A DNA stretch of 38,108 nucleotides from Clostridiales bacterium (GTDB lineage: Bacteria; Bacillota; Clostridia; Oscillospirales; Oscillospiraceae), in contig JALFAD010000054.1 in the NCBI GenBank assembly GCA_022772525.1, forward strand, positions 1 through 38,108, given 5' to 3'. Every line of letters starts with the position of its first letter. Position 1 is the first letter of the stretch. A program made the translations under genes and the position numbers. Below are positions 1 to 7,706 of this stretch, one piece after another. The notes beneath the pieces are model-generated. The model was not told where the DNA came from. It saw only the letters and a program-made list of their open reading frames with translations, and ran no database searches.

Positions 1-1
1 T

Positions 2-190
2 ACCTTCCGTGAAGACGCAAATACGACAATAGACAAAACGGCTGCACAGAATCTAAATATCATTAGAAAGTGGTGTCTCAGTATTTTGAAGGTCACAGAA
101 TTGTCTAAGCGGAAGCTGTCGATGAAGAAGAAACGATTCGCAATCAGTCTGCGCCCGACTATGCTTCTTGAAGTGGTGCTCAATGCTTAA
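2..190 (+). pseudogene. C-terminal end of an ISAs1-family transposase (cut by the window edge)
   Basis: The forward frame from base 2 is open for 62 codons and stops at 188-190. It starts TFREDAN and continues with AAQNLNIIRKWCLSILK, then a lysine/arginine-rich stretch. This matches the end of ISAs1/H-repeat transposases, where an FREDA motif is followed by a segment like AENLALLRKLALNLL and a basic tail. Those enzymes are DDE transposases, and this fragment lies after the last catalytic residue. Only the tail is inside the window, so I cannot tell whether the full gene is intact. It is convergent with the DUF3848 gene, whose reading frame ends 38 bases after this stop. That fits insertion of the element into or next to that gene. 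The longer minus-strand frame over the same bases looks like a shadow. Confidence 0.72.
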
Positions 191-227
191 AAAAAGAGTA
201 TTCTGAAAATGGCGTCGATAGAATCGT

Positions 228-563
228 TCATGCAATCGTCGTGGTACGGCGCTGTTCTTCCAGAATCGTATCCGCTCTGGATTCCAGACAGGCCCAGATC
301 GTTTCCATGTGGCCTGTCTCCCGCTTTTCAAAATCCCGGAATACATCCGTCAGCGGGCTGGGGGATTTCATCAGAGCATCCGCCTGGGCATCTGACAGAT
401 CGTGGTATTCCAGCGACAGCAGAATATCTTCCCGGATTGTGTATTCATAGGAATGGTTCAGAATTTCTCCCGGGGACTGACCTTTTAGCCAGTCCCGGAA
501 TTTCTCCTGTTCGGCAAACATCTTCTGATATAATGCCGTGTTGCGTTCTTCGTTGGTCATCAT
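228..563 (-). CDS. DUF3848-type protein of a conjugative element, probably truncated
   Basis: This 111-residue protein starts MMTNEERN and contains FRDWLKGQSPGEILNHSYEYTIREDILLSLEY, then LSDAQADALMKSP and FEKRETGHMETIW. These are the hallmarks of the DUF3848 domain found in integrative and conjugative elements of Firmicutes. The biochemical role is unknown. The start ATG at 563 follows GGAGGT and overlaps the stop of the upstream helicase fragment as ATGA, the usual arrangement in such elements. As I recall the family, members continue well past this point, often into a DUF3849 part. The last residues (RRTTTIA) look unlike the family, so the 3' part was probably lost where the transposase element sits. 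It could still be a natural short form. Confidence 0.65.
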   Translation of the reverse strand: MMTNEERNTALYQKMFAEQEKFRDWLKGQSPGEILNHSYEYTIREDILLSLEYHDLSDAQADALMKSPSPLTDVFRDFEKRETGHMETIWACLESRADTILEEQRRTTTIA

Positions 564-799
564 CGTACCTCCTCATGGCGTTTTTGCTTTTTGTCAGTCC
601 TGCAGGGGGCGGGCTGGCTCCGCAGTTTATCCAGTACCGAGGGACGGGCAGATTTGGCAACCACCTGTTCCTGCTGACCGCCCTTGTTGGCATCCGGATT
701 CAGCTCTGCATCCAGAAAAATCAGTCGTGCGGTTTTGTCCCGCAGCTCCTGCTCATAGGGGAAGGGCTTGCCCAGCTCTCTGCCTTTGCCGCCTCCTGC
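560..799 (-). pseudogene. C-terminal fragment of a conjugative-element SNF2-type helicase/methylase
   Basis: The minus-strand frame ending at 560 carries GRELGKPFPYEQELRDKTARLIFLD, then EQVVAKSARPSVLDKLRS. This resembles the extreme C-terminus of the very large SNF2-helicase/DNA-methylase proteins of Firmicutes conjugative elements, which usually sit directly upstream of DUF3848 genes. Only about 75-80 residues are recognisable. The frame stays open to 880, but the extra residues (MSIRVNHKYYFKICTV and onward) look like unrelated intergenic DNA. The junction between element and chromosome is therefore near 800-835. No start codon with a ribosome binding site is visible. I regard this as a remnant of a degraded element, not a working gene. 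Confidence 0.55.
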
Positions 800-873
800 T
801 GGTGGTATCAGAAATAGATGGGAATTTGTGAAAACTGTACAAATTTTGAAGTAATATTTATGGTTTACGCGGA

Positions 874-903
874 TTGACAAAAAGGAAAAAAATCTGCTAC
901 AAT
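874..903 (+). promoter_or_regulatory. Promoter of the alpha-glucoside PTS operon
   Basis: TTGACA at 874-879 and TACAAT at 898-903 are separated by 18 bases. Transcription would begin about ten bases downstream, just before the RAT/terminator structure that starts at 922. This is the only good promoter upstream of the antiterminator gene. Confidence 0.75.
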
Positions 904-921
904 GACACCAACAACAAAAAA

Positions 922-993
922 GTTCGTGTTACTGTTCAATCAGGCATGAGTTCTTGGATTTGTGGAGCAAATTTAGGGATTCATGCCTTTTTT
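922..993 (+). promoter_or_regulatory. RAT antiterminator site overlapping an intrinsic terminator
   Basis: The bases GTGTTACTG and CAGGCATGAG, spaced by a short loop at about 926-951, match the core of ribonucleic antiterminator (RAT) sites bound by the LicT/BglG/SacY family. Part of the RAT, AGGCATGA at 942-949, pairs perfectly with TCATGCCT at 981-988, which is followed by six T residues (988-993). Forming the RAT hairpin would therefore exclude the terminator. The protein that should bind it is encoded immediately downstream, giving autoregulated, substrate-induced read-through into the PTS operon. Confidence 0.85.
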
Positions 994-1065
994 GCCGCTT
1001 ACTGAGATCCTGCAGAGGGTGGGAGTTTGATCCGACTGCCGAACGAATCATACGGGGGTGCTGCT

Positions 1066-1893
1066 GTGAAGGCAATCAGAGTGTTCAATAATAATGCGGT
1101 TTCCGCTGTCATGCCGGATGGAAGGGAGGCCATTGTCTTGGGGAAAGGCATTGGTTTTCATAAGCGCCCGGGAGATACGGTGGAGGAACGCTGTATTGAA
1201 AAGGTCTACTATGTGCAGGACGAGATGCAGACAAAGTTCCTTCAGATGCTTCAGAACGTGGAACCCAACGTTATGCGAGCGGCCGAACAGATTCTTGCCA
1301 TGGCGGAAGACGACGGGTTTTCCATGAGCAATCAGGCTACCATATCCCTGATCGACCATATCAGCTTTGCCATTGACCGGCAGAAAAAAGGCATCGCCCT
1401 GCCGAATCTGTTGCTGAACGAAACGCAGCTGCTCTATCAGAAGGAGTATGAGCTGGGGCGGCGTTCCCTGAAAATTATCGAGAATTGCTGCGGTGTGGAG
1501 CTGCCGGAAGATGAGGCGGGGTATATCGCCCTGCACCTGGTGGCGATTTCCGTGGATCGCAATGCAGCCTATGGATTCCTGAAGTTTGTAAAGGGTGCTC
1601 TGGACATTGTGAAGGAAACCTACAGCATTCCCTTTGACCAGAACGGTCTGGATGCGGTACGCCTGACAACCCATCTGAAATTTTTGATGCAGCGCATCGA
1701 GCAGGAAGGCCCATGGGAGGACGAGGAAGAAGATCCAATGTACGACCAGCTGCTATCCAGAGACCCCCGACATAAGGTGTGCCTTGACCGCATGGAGGAA
1801 TTTATCCGTCAGAGCACAGGCTGTACCATTGGCAATCAGGAGAAATTCTATATTCTGATCCATCTGACCAAATTACTAAAGCGCGGGGAATAA
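1066..1893 (+). CDS. licT: BglG/LicT-family transcription antiterminator
   Basis: This 275-residue RNA-binding regulator should stabilise the RAT hairpin in its own leader and prevent termination when the transported sugar is present. The N-terminal co-antiterminator domain is recognisable from AIRVFNNNAVSAVMPDGREAIVLGKGIGF (residues 3-31). Two PRD domains follow, with the usual phosphorylatable histidines visible at about 98 and 157 (PRD1) and 203 and 266 (PRD2). They allow control by HPr and by the EII protein. I chose the GTG at 1066 because family members begin with the residues that follow it. A TTG at 1027 is in frame and has a good AGAGGGTGGGAG upstream, but it would add 13 unrelated residues. 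It is the first gene of the PTS operon. The symbol is by family, and the cognate sugar is inferred from the neighbours. Confidence 0.9.
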   Translation: MKAIRVFNNNAVSAVMPDGREAIVLGKGIGFHKRPGDTVEERCIEKVYYVQDEMQTKFLQMLQNVEPNVMRAAEQILAMAEDDGFSMSNQATISLIDHISFAIDRQKKGIALPNLLLNETQLLYQKEYELGRRSLKIIENCCGVELPEDEAGYIALHLVAISVDRNAAYGFLKFVKGALDIVKETYSIPFDQNGLDAVRLTTHLKFLMQRIEQEGPWEDEEEDPMYDQLLSRDPRHKVCLDRMEEFIRQSTGCTIGNQEKFYILIHLTKLLKRGE

Positions 1894-1971
1894 CGGGTGG
1901 GTCAAAGCGCGCGTGGCTTACCCGAAAAATAGAAACCATTCCAAAACGAGAAGTAAAAAGGAGAAACGTAC

Positions 1972-3555
1972 ATGAAACAAAAAATCATGGGCGCCATGGA
2001 GAACTTTTCCAAGGCCATGGTGCAGCCGCTGATGTACCTGTCTGCGGCGGGTATCCTCATCGTCATCGGCGTTCTGCTGACGAACAGCACCATCACGGGC
2101 TTCCTGCCCTTCCTGCAGTGGGCACCCATTCAGATGCTTGGCAAGCTGATCTACAACGCTGCCATGGCAATGATTAACCACCTCAACATTCTGTTTGTGA
2201 TCGGCCTGCCTGCCGCTTTCGCGAAGAACGACAAGCACAAAGCCGCCCTGCTGGGCTTCGTTACTTACGTTATGTATCTGGTCAGCTCCAACACCCTGCT
2301 GACCCTCACCGGCGGTCTGGCTGCTGAGCAGCCCATGATCGGCCTGTACGGCACCGGTCAGGCGAAGATTCTGGGCATCCAGTGTGTGGATATGAGTGTC
2401 TTCGGCGGCATCATTCTGGGCTGTATCGTTGGCTGGGTCTACAATCGGACCTGCCAGAAGCGGTTCAAGGGCGCCATGCAGATCTTCGCTGGAGCTAACT
2501 ACTCCTATGTCTGGCTGCTGTTTACCGCTATCGTGTTCGCACTGGTGACCAACACCGTGTGGCCCATCGTGCAGGGCTGGATCAGGGCGCTGGGCGGCGT
2601 TATCAAGAGCACCGGTGCCTTCGGCATCTTCCTGTATGGCTTCCTGGAGCGGCTGCTGCTGCCCACCGGCCTGCATCACCTGGTGTACACTCCCTTCCAG
2701 TTCTCCGATCTGGGCGGCGTGCTGCAGTTGGGTGAGACCACCATTGTCGGTGCCTATCCCATTGTTGTAGCGGAAATGAATATGCCTGTGGAGCAGTTCT
2801 CCGACAGCATCTACTACACCGCCATCGGCTTTACCAAGATGTTCGGCTACTTCGGCATCGGCGGCGCCTTCATCTACACCGCTTATCCTGAGAACCGGAA
2901 AAAGACCGCTACCATGATCCTGCCTCTGGTGATCAGCGCCTGCCTGTCCAGTATCACCGAGCCGATCGACTTCATGTTCATCTTTGCCGCTCCTCTGCTG
3001 TACCTGCTGCACTCCGTGATTGCTGGCCTGTTTATGGCCATGCTGAAGGCCTTTAACGTGGTGGCACTGTGGAACGGCAACCTGTTGGGCAGCATTCTGA
3101 CCAACATCGCCAACGCTGACAAGACCAACCGGATGTGGCTGATGTGGGTGCTGGGCCTGCTGCAGATTGTGGTGTACTTCGTGGTGTTCTCCTTCCTCAT
3201 CAAGAAATTCAAGTACCACACCCCCGGTCGTGAGGGCGAGCCTCAGGGTACCGGTGCCGCTGCGGTTCCCGCCCCTGCTGCGCAGAAGGTCGAGACCAAG
3301 GCTCCCGCCGGCTCCGACGAGATGGCCATGAACATCATCAACGGTCTGGGCGGCAAGGCAAACATCAAGACCGTGGAGAACTGCATCACCCGCCTGCGTG
3401 TGTCTCTGGCCGATTCCTCTTTGCTGAATGAGGAGCTGATCAATAAGACCGATAACCGGGGCATCGTAAAGAAGGGAAACGATATTCAAATCATCTACGG
3501 CATGCAGGTCGCCGAAGTGCGTCAGGCCGTGGAAGAGCAACTGGCAAAGCTCTGA
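1972..3555 (+). CDS. PTS alpha-glucoside transporter, EIICB
   Basis: This membrane permease imports and phosphorylates a sugar. Residues 1 to about 410 form the hydrophobic EIIC domain of the glucose superfamily, with the signature stretch LLLPTGLHHLVYTPFQFS and later ISACLSSITEPIDFMFIF. After a linker rich in Ala and Pro (about 420-445) comes an EIIB domain with NCITRLR, whose Cys at about 471 is the phosphorylation site. At 527 residues it has the usual length for an EIICB without its own EIIA, and EIIA is encoded separately downstream. The ribosome site AAAAAGGAG precedes ATG 1972. The adjacent GH4 enzyme, of the alpha type, points to maltose or a related alpha-glucoside as substrate (inference). 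The AglA, MalP and GlvC names would all be guesses. Confidence 0.9.
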   Translation: MKQKIMGAMENFSKAMVQPLMYLSAAGILIVIGVLLTNSTITGFLPFLQWAPIQMLGKLIYNAAMAMINHLNILFVIGLPAAFAKNDKHKAALLGFVTYVMYLVSSNTLLTLTGGLAAEQPMIGLYGTGQAKILGIQCVDMSVFGGIILGCIVGWVYNRTCQKRFKGAMQIFAGANYSYVWLLFTAIVFALVTNTVWPIVQGWIRALGGVIKSTGAFGIFLYGFLERLLLPTGLHHLVYTPFQFSDLGGVLQLGETTIVGAYPIVVAEMNMPVEQFSDSIYYTAIGFTKMFGYFGIGGAFIYTAYPENRKKTATMILPLVISACLSSITEPIDFMFIFAAPLLYLLHSVIAGLFMAMLKAFNVVALWNGNLLGSILTNIANADKTNRMWLMWVLGLLQIVVYFVVFSFLIKKFKYHTPGREGEPQGTGAAAVPAPAAQKVETKAPAGSDEMAMNIINGLGGKANIKTVENCITRLRVSLADSSLLNEELINKTDNRGIVKKGNDIQIIYGMQVAEVRQAVEEQLAKL

Positions 3556-3564
3556 GAATTATCA

Positions 3565-3590
3565 GGGAGCGGCTTTGTTAGGCCGCTCCC
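3565..3590 (+). promoter_or_regulatory. Intercistronic hairpin in the PTS operon
   Basis: GGGAGCGG at 3565-3572 pairs with CCGCTCCC at 3583-3590, and no T-run follows. It lies between the EIICB gene and the glucosidase gene. It is more likely an RNA-stability or processing element, or a weak attenuator, than a terminator. Confidence 0.5.
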
Positions 3591-3635
3591 ACCGAAAACA
3601 GTGAATCTATCTGTCATAGAAAGGATGAATCAGAA

Positions 3636-5015
3636 ATGATTATTACCATTGTTGGCGGCGGCAGCACCTTTACCGCCGGTATCGTCAAGTCCATCGCGCT
3701 TCGCCGGAAAGAACTGGAAGTGGATGAGATTCGTCTGTTTGACCTCGACAAGGAGCGGCAGGATAAGGTTGCTGTGGTTGTGGACTGGATTCTGCACGAG
3801 GACCTGAAGTGCGACATCAAGCTGACTGTCACCACCGATCCGGAAACCGCCTATACCGACGCTTCTTTCATTTTCGCCCAAATGCGTGTGGGCAAATATG
3901 CCATGCGGGAGCAGGACGAGAAGATTCCCCTGCGCCACGGCTGCGTGGGTCAGGAGACCTGTGGCACCGGCGGCATGGCCTACGGTATGCGCACCATCTT
4001 CCCCATGATGAAGGTTATCGACGATGCTGAGAAATACGCAAAGCCCAACTACTGGATCCTGAACTATTCCAATCCTGCCGCCATCGTTTCTGAGGCCTGC
4101 CGCGTTCTGCGCCCCAAGGCCCGGATCATCAACATCTGCGATATGCCCATTGCCATCATCGATGTGGTAGCCGCTGCCATGAACATCAAGGACAAGGAGA
4201 ATATCGTTTACGATTACTTCGGTCTGAATCATTTCGGCTGGTTCACCTCTATCGAATACAAGGGCAAGGACCTGATGGAGCCTCTGCGTGCCTACATCAA
4301 AGAGCACAAGATTCTGATGCCCGAAGCCTACCTGAAGGACAAGGCCGCGCTGGGTGTCACCGTGCAGAATGAGGGCACCGGCACCGAGGGCAACCGGCAC
4401 ACCAAGGGCAGCTGGTACTATGTGTGGAAGGGTGTCTATGAGATCATGGAGAACTTCCCGGAGATGCTGCCCAACACCTACCTCAACTACTACCTCCAGC
4501 AGAAGGAGTTTGTGGAGCATTCCGATCCTACCCACACCCGTGCCAACGAAGTCATGGAGACCAGAGAAAAGAACCTGTTCGATGGTGTGGACACCTATCT
4601 TGCCACTGGTAAGGTGGATGAGAAAGTCTTCTATGCAGGCAGCCACGGCGATTGGATTGCTGATCTGGCCATTGCTCTGAAGAACGACACCAAGGCCCGC
4701 TTCCTGGTCATCACCGAGAACCGGGGCGCTATTCCCAATATGCCCTATGACGCCATGGTGGAGGTTCCCGCTTACATCGGCAAGAACGGACCCGAGGTCA
4801 TTGCCCGGGATCCCATCCCCCTGTTCCAGCAGGGCCTGATGATGCAGCAGCTGAACTCCGAGAAGCTGCTGGTGCAGGGCTGCATCGAGGGCAGCTATGA
4901 GAAGGTGCTGCAGGCATTTACGCTGAACAAGACCGTGCCCAGCATGAACGTGGCCAAAGCGATTCTGGATGATATGATCGAGGCCAACAAGGGCTACTGG
5001 CCCGAATTGAAGTAA
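3636..5015 (+). CDS. 6-phospho-alpha-glucosidase, glycoside hydrolase family 4
   Basis: This 459-residue cytoplasmic enzyme hydrolyses 6-phospho-alpha-glucosides delivered by the PTS, using NAD+ and a divalent metal. The N-terminus IITIVGGGSTFTAGIV is the family's nucleotide-binding fold. NICDMPI (Cys168, with DMP following) and GLNHFGW (His199) supply the metal ligands. The CDMP sequence is the known mark of alpha-specific members, while beta-specific ones carry CNVP. Length and the end of the protein are normal for GlvA/MalH-type enzymes. AAAGGATG precedes ATG 3636. Being next to EIICB and EIIA, it completes an uptake and cleavage pathway giving glucose 6-phosphate and glucose or another aglycone. 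Confidence 0.93.
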   Translation: MIITIVGGGSTFTAGIVKSIALRRKELEVDEIRLFDLDKERQDKVAVVVDWILHEDLKCDIKLTVTTDPETAYTDASFIFAQMRVGKYAMREQDEKIPLRHGCVGQETCGTGGMAYGMRTIFPMMKVIDDAEKYAKPNYWILNYSNPAAIVSEACRVLRPKARIINICDMPIAIIDVVAAAMNIKDKENIVYDYFGLNHFGWFTSIEYKGKDLMEPLRAYIKEHKILMPEAYLKDKAALGVTVQNEGTGTEGNRHTKGSWYYVWKGVYEIMENFPEMLPNTYLNYYLQQKEFVEHSDPTHTRANEVMETREKNLFDGVDTYLATGKVDEKVFYAGSHGDWIADLAIALKNDTKARFLVITENRGAIPNMPYDAMVEVPAYIGKNGPEVIARDPIPLFQQGLMMQQLNSEKLLVQGCIEGSYEKVLQAFTLNKTVPSMNVAKAILDDMIEANKGYWPELK

Positions 5016-5028
5016 GCGGGGGATACAA

Positions 5029-5517
5029 GTGGGATTATTTGATTTCTTGAAGGGAAAGACGTCCCCTGACAATGTGCTGACCGCGTTTGCGGACGGCACG
5101 GTGGTACCCATGGAGCAGATTCCTGACGAGGTGTTCTCTCAGGGTATCATGGGCACCTGCTGCGGCATTGAGTCGGACAACGGTAAGGTTTATGCGCCTG
5201 CTGACGGCACGGTCAGCCAGCTGACCGATACGCTTCACGCAGTGGGTCTTACCATCGGCGATATGGAGGTTCTGATTCATGCTGGTGTAGACACCGTGGA
5301 GATGAACGGCGAGGGCTTTACCAATGCGGTTCGGGAGGGCCAGACCGTGAAGAAGGGCGACCTTCTTCTGACTATGGATCTGGAGAAGGTTCGCGCTGCG
5401 GGACACCCTGCCACTGTGATTCTAGCGGTAACCAACTCGGATGACTTTGCTGCCGTGGAGGCGGAAGCCAGCGGAAAGGTCCGTGTCGGCGACAGCCTGC
5501 TGCGGATTCGGAAATAA
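5029..5517 (+). CDS. PTS glucose-type EIIA (Crr-like)
   Basis: This 162-residue phosphocarrier passes phosphate from HPr to the EIIB domain. The motif MEVLIHAGVDTVEMNGEGF contains the phosphorylated histidine (His84), and the paired histidine of the fold is at His70. VYAPADGTVSQL and the closing KVRVGDSLL also match EIIA-Glc. It starts with GTG at 5029 behind GCGGGGGA, 13 bases after the glucosidase stop, so the two are translated closely together. It is probably dedicated to the EIICB encoded upstream, which lacks an EIIA domain. A wider role in carbon regulation, as for enteric Crr, cannot be judged here. Confidence 0.92.
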   Translation: MGLFDFLKGKTSPDNVLTAFADGTVVPMEQIPDEVFSQGIMGTCCGIESDNGKVYAPADGTVSQLTDTLHAVGLTIGDMEVLIHAGVDTVEMNGEGFTNAVREGQTVKKGDLLLTMDLEKVRAAGHPATVILAVTNSDDFAAVEAEASGKVRVGDSLLRIRK

Positions 5518-5534
5518 CAGAAAGGAAAGAAGCA

Positions 5535-5795
5535 ATGAAGCAGTTTCAGTATGTAATCACTGACCCCATCGGCATTCACGCCCGTCCTGCCGGTCTTCTG
5601 GTCAAGGCTGCCAAGGCGCTGGACAGCACCGTAACCGTGGAAAAGGTGGGCGGTAAGTCCACGGTGGCCACGAAGCTTATGGCTGTTATGGGCCTGGGCG
5701 TGAAAGGCGGCGACACGGTCACCGTCATGGTTGAGGGCGGCAACGAAGAAGCCAGCCTCCAGGTAATGGAGCAGTTCTTCAAAGAGAATCTTTAA
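5535..5795 (+). CDS. HPr-like phosphocarrier lacking the regulatory serine
   Basis: This 86-residue protein has the active-site sequence GIHARPAGLL with His15, which accepts phosphate from EI. The segment that normally carries regulatory Ser46 (LKSIMGVMSLG in Bacillus subtilis HPr) reads ATKLMAVMGLG here. With one extra residue before it, the Ser46 position is occupied by Lys47 and preceded by Thr46. The protein should therefore take part in sugar transport but not be phosphorylated by HPr kinase in the usual way. It is encoded between EIIA and EI. AAAGGAAAG precedes the ATG. The genome may hold a second, standard ptsH elsewhere (inference). Confidence 0.92.
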   Translation: MKQFQYVITDPIGIHARPAGLLVKAAKALDSTVTVEKVGGKSTVATKLMAVMGLGVKGGDTVTVMVEGGNEEASLQVMEQFFKENL

Positions 5796-5815
5796 TAGAT
5801 AAAGGGGGCCATCCA

Positions 5816-7450
5816 ATGGAGGTAGCAACCGGAAAATCCATTCTCAACGGAATCGCCATCGGTCGGCTGAAACTATATCGCAAGGAGGGGGCAGCCTCCT
5901 CCGCCTCTGCGGCTCTGACACCGCAGGAGGAATGGAAGCGCTTTGAGGCAGCCCGTATCCAGGCCCAGGAGCAGCTGGTGGCGCTGTACGAAAAGGCGCT
6001 GGCGGAGGTTGGTGAGGACAACGCCGCGATTTTTGAAATCCATCAGATGATGCTGGACGATGAGGACTATCTGGATGCGGTGAAAGGCATTTTGGAGACC
6101 CAAGGTGCGGCGGCGGAATACGCGGTCACCGCCACCGGAGAGAACTTCTCCGCGGCCTTTGCCGCCATGGACGATGCCTACATGCAGGCCCGTGCCGCGG
6201 ATGTAAAGGACATCTCCCAGCGGGTGGTGAACATACTCACCGGCAAGGCGGATACCTGTCTGCTGGGAGAGGAGCCTGTCATTCTGGTGGCGGACGATCT
6301 GACTCCCAGCGAGACGGTGCAGCTGGACAAGAGTAAGCTGTTGGGATTTATTACCCGCTACGGCTCCGCTAACAGCCATACCGCCATTCTGGCGCGAACC
6401 ATGAATATTCCCGCTCTCATCGGCGTGGAATATGACGACAGCTGGGACGGGCGCCTGGCGGTGTTGGACGGTTACAACCACTGTGTCTATATCGACCCTG
6501 CCCCGGATCTGCTGACTTCTATGGAGGAAAAGCAGAAAAATGACCTGAAGCACGAGGCCCTGCTGCAAACTTTGAAAAAGAAGCCCAATGTGACGCTGGA
6601 CGGTCGGGAGATCAAGGTGTACGCCAACATCGGCAACGCCGGGGACATCGGTCTGGTGCTGCAGAATGACGCTGGCGGCATTGGCCTGTTCCGCAGTGAA
6701 TTCCTGTACCTGGAGTCTGAGGATTTTCCCACGGAGGAGGCCCAGTTCCTCGTCTACAAGCGGGTCGTGGAGACCATGGCGGGGAAGAAGGTCATTATCC
6801 GCACGCTGGATATCGGCGCGGATAAGCAGGCGGCGTATTTTCAGCTGGACAAGGAAGAAAACCCAGCTCTGGGATACCGGGCAATCCGCATCTGCCTGAC
6901 CAGAAAAGAGATTTTCAAGCAGCAACTGCGGGCCATTCTGCGAGCGGCGGCCTTTGGCACGGTGTCCATCATGTTCCCCATGATTATTTCGGTTCGTGAG
7001 GTTCGGGATGCCAAGGAATTGCTGGAGGAGTGTAAGGCGGAGCTGCGGGAGCAGGGTGTGGCTTATGGACAGGTTGAGGTCGGCATTATGATCGAGACGC
7101 CTGCCGCTGTCATGATTGCCGATGAGCTGGCGGAGGAAGTGGATTTCTTCTCGCTGGGAACCAATGATTTGACCCAGTACACTCTGGCAATTGACCGGCA
7201 GAATCCCAAGCTGGATCATTTCTATGATCCCCACCATCCCGCTATTCTGCGGATGATCCGCCAGACCGTGGAAGCCGGACACAGGCATGGATGCTGGGTA
7301 GGCATCTGCGGCGAGTTGGGCGCGGATCAGACCCTGACCGAGACATTCCTGCGTATGGGGCTGGATGAATTGTCCGTCTCTCCCTCTGCGGTATTGCCTC
7401 TGCGGAAAAGGATCCGGAGTTTGGATCTTAGCAAGGAGCAAGAGGCATAG
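5816..7450 (+). CDS. ptsI: PTS enzyme I (PEP-protein phosphotransferase)
   Basis: This 544-residue enzyme takes phosphate from phosphoenolpyruvate and passes it to HPr. GSANSHTAILARTMNIPALIGV contains the phosphorylated His188. The PEP-binding barrel shows GGIGLFRSEFLYL, IMIETPAAV and the FFSLGTNDLTQYTLAIDR signature, and the catalytic cysteine is Cys498 in GICGELGAD. It is slightly shorter than the usual 570-575 residues but has every catalytic element. AAAGGGGG lies just upstream of ATG 5816, 20 bases after the HPr stop. As the last gene of the unit it is followed by a strong terminator. EI is often encoded away from sugar-specific genes, so its presence here makes the operon self-sufficient. 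Confidence 0.95.
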   Translation: MEVATGKSILNGIAIGRLKLYRKEGAASSASAALTPQEEWKRFEAARIQAQEQLVALYEKALAEVGEDNAAIFEIHQMMLDDEDYLDAVKGILETQGAAAEYAVTATGENFSAAFAAMDDAYMQARAADVKDISQRVVNILTGKADTCLLGEEPVILVADDLTPSETVQLDKSKLLGFITRYGSANSHTAILARTMNIPALIGVEYDDSWDGRLAVLDGYNHCVYIDPAPDLLTSMEEKQKNDLKHEALLQTLKKKPNVTLDGREIKVYANIGNAGDIGLVLQNDAGGIGLFRSEFLYLESEDFPTEEAQFLVYKRVVETMAGKKVIIRTLDIGADKQAAYFQLDKEENPALGYRAIRICLTRKEIFKQQLRAILRAAAFGTVSIMFPMIISVREVRDAKELLEECKAELREQGVAYGQVEVGIMIETPAAVMIADELAEEVDFFSLGTNDLTQYTLAIDRQNPKLDHFYDPHHPAILRMIRQTVEAGHRHGCWVGICGELGADQTLTETFLRMGLDELSVSPSAVLPLRKRIRSLDLSKEQEA

Positions 7451-7473
7451 CAGTTCCTCAAACTTTATTCAGC

Positions 7474-7518
7474 ACACGTGCCCCGAGAGTGATACATTCA
7501 CATGGGGCACGTGTTTTG
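7474..7518 (+). terminator. Terminator of the PTS operon
   Basis: ACACGTGCCCC at 7474-7484 pairs perfectly with GGGGCACGTGT at 7504-7514, followed by a short T-run. It ends the transcription unit after EI. From here to 7706 I see no gene. Confidence 0.85.
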
Positions 7519-7706
7519 TATACTTTCCTAACCAGGCTCATGAAAGTACAATTCTGGCTGTCCAGCCGACAGTATGTGATCATGGAAAGACCGGAAAAAG
7601 TGCTCAAACGGATACGCCGTATATGAGTAGCTTTTCTCGGTACAAGCTGTTACTATGGAAAAATCCATGTAAGCAGCATGGTTCCATTCCTGATGCCTAC
7701 GATCGG

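Noticed and set aside
53..346. 97-codon minus-strand frame at the left edge
   Set aside because: It overlaps both the transposase tail and the DUF3848 gene in another frame and resembles no known protein.
1918..3540. 540-codon open frame on the minus strand opposite the EIICB gene
   Set aside because: The translation is rich in His, Gln, Gly and Val with no domain pattern. It mirrors a strongly coding plus-strand gene with GC-rich third positions.
3630..5111. 493-codon minus-strand frame opposite the GH4 gene
   Set aside because: It has the same His/Gly/Val-rich composition as other shadows and no ribosome binding site or promoter.
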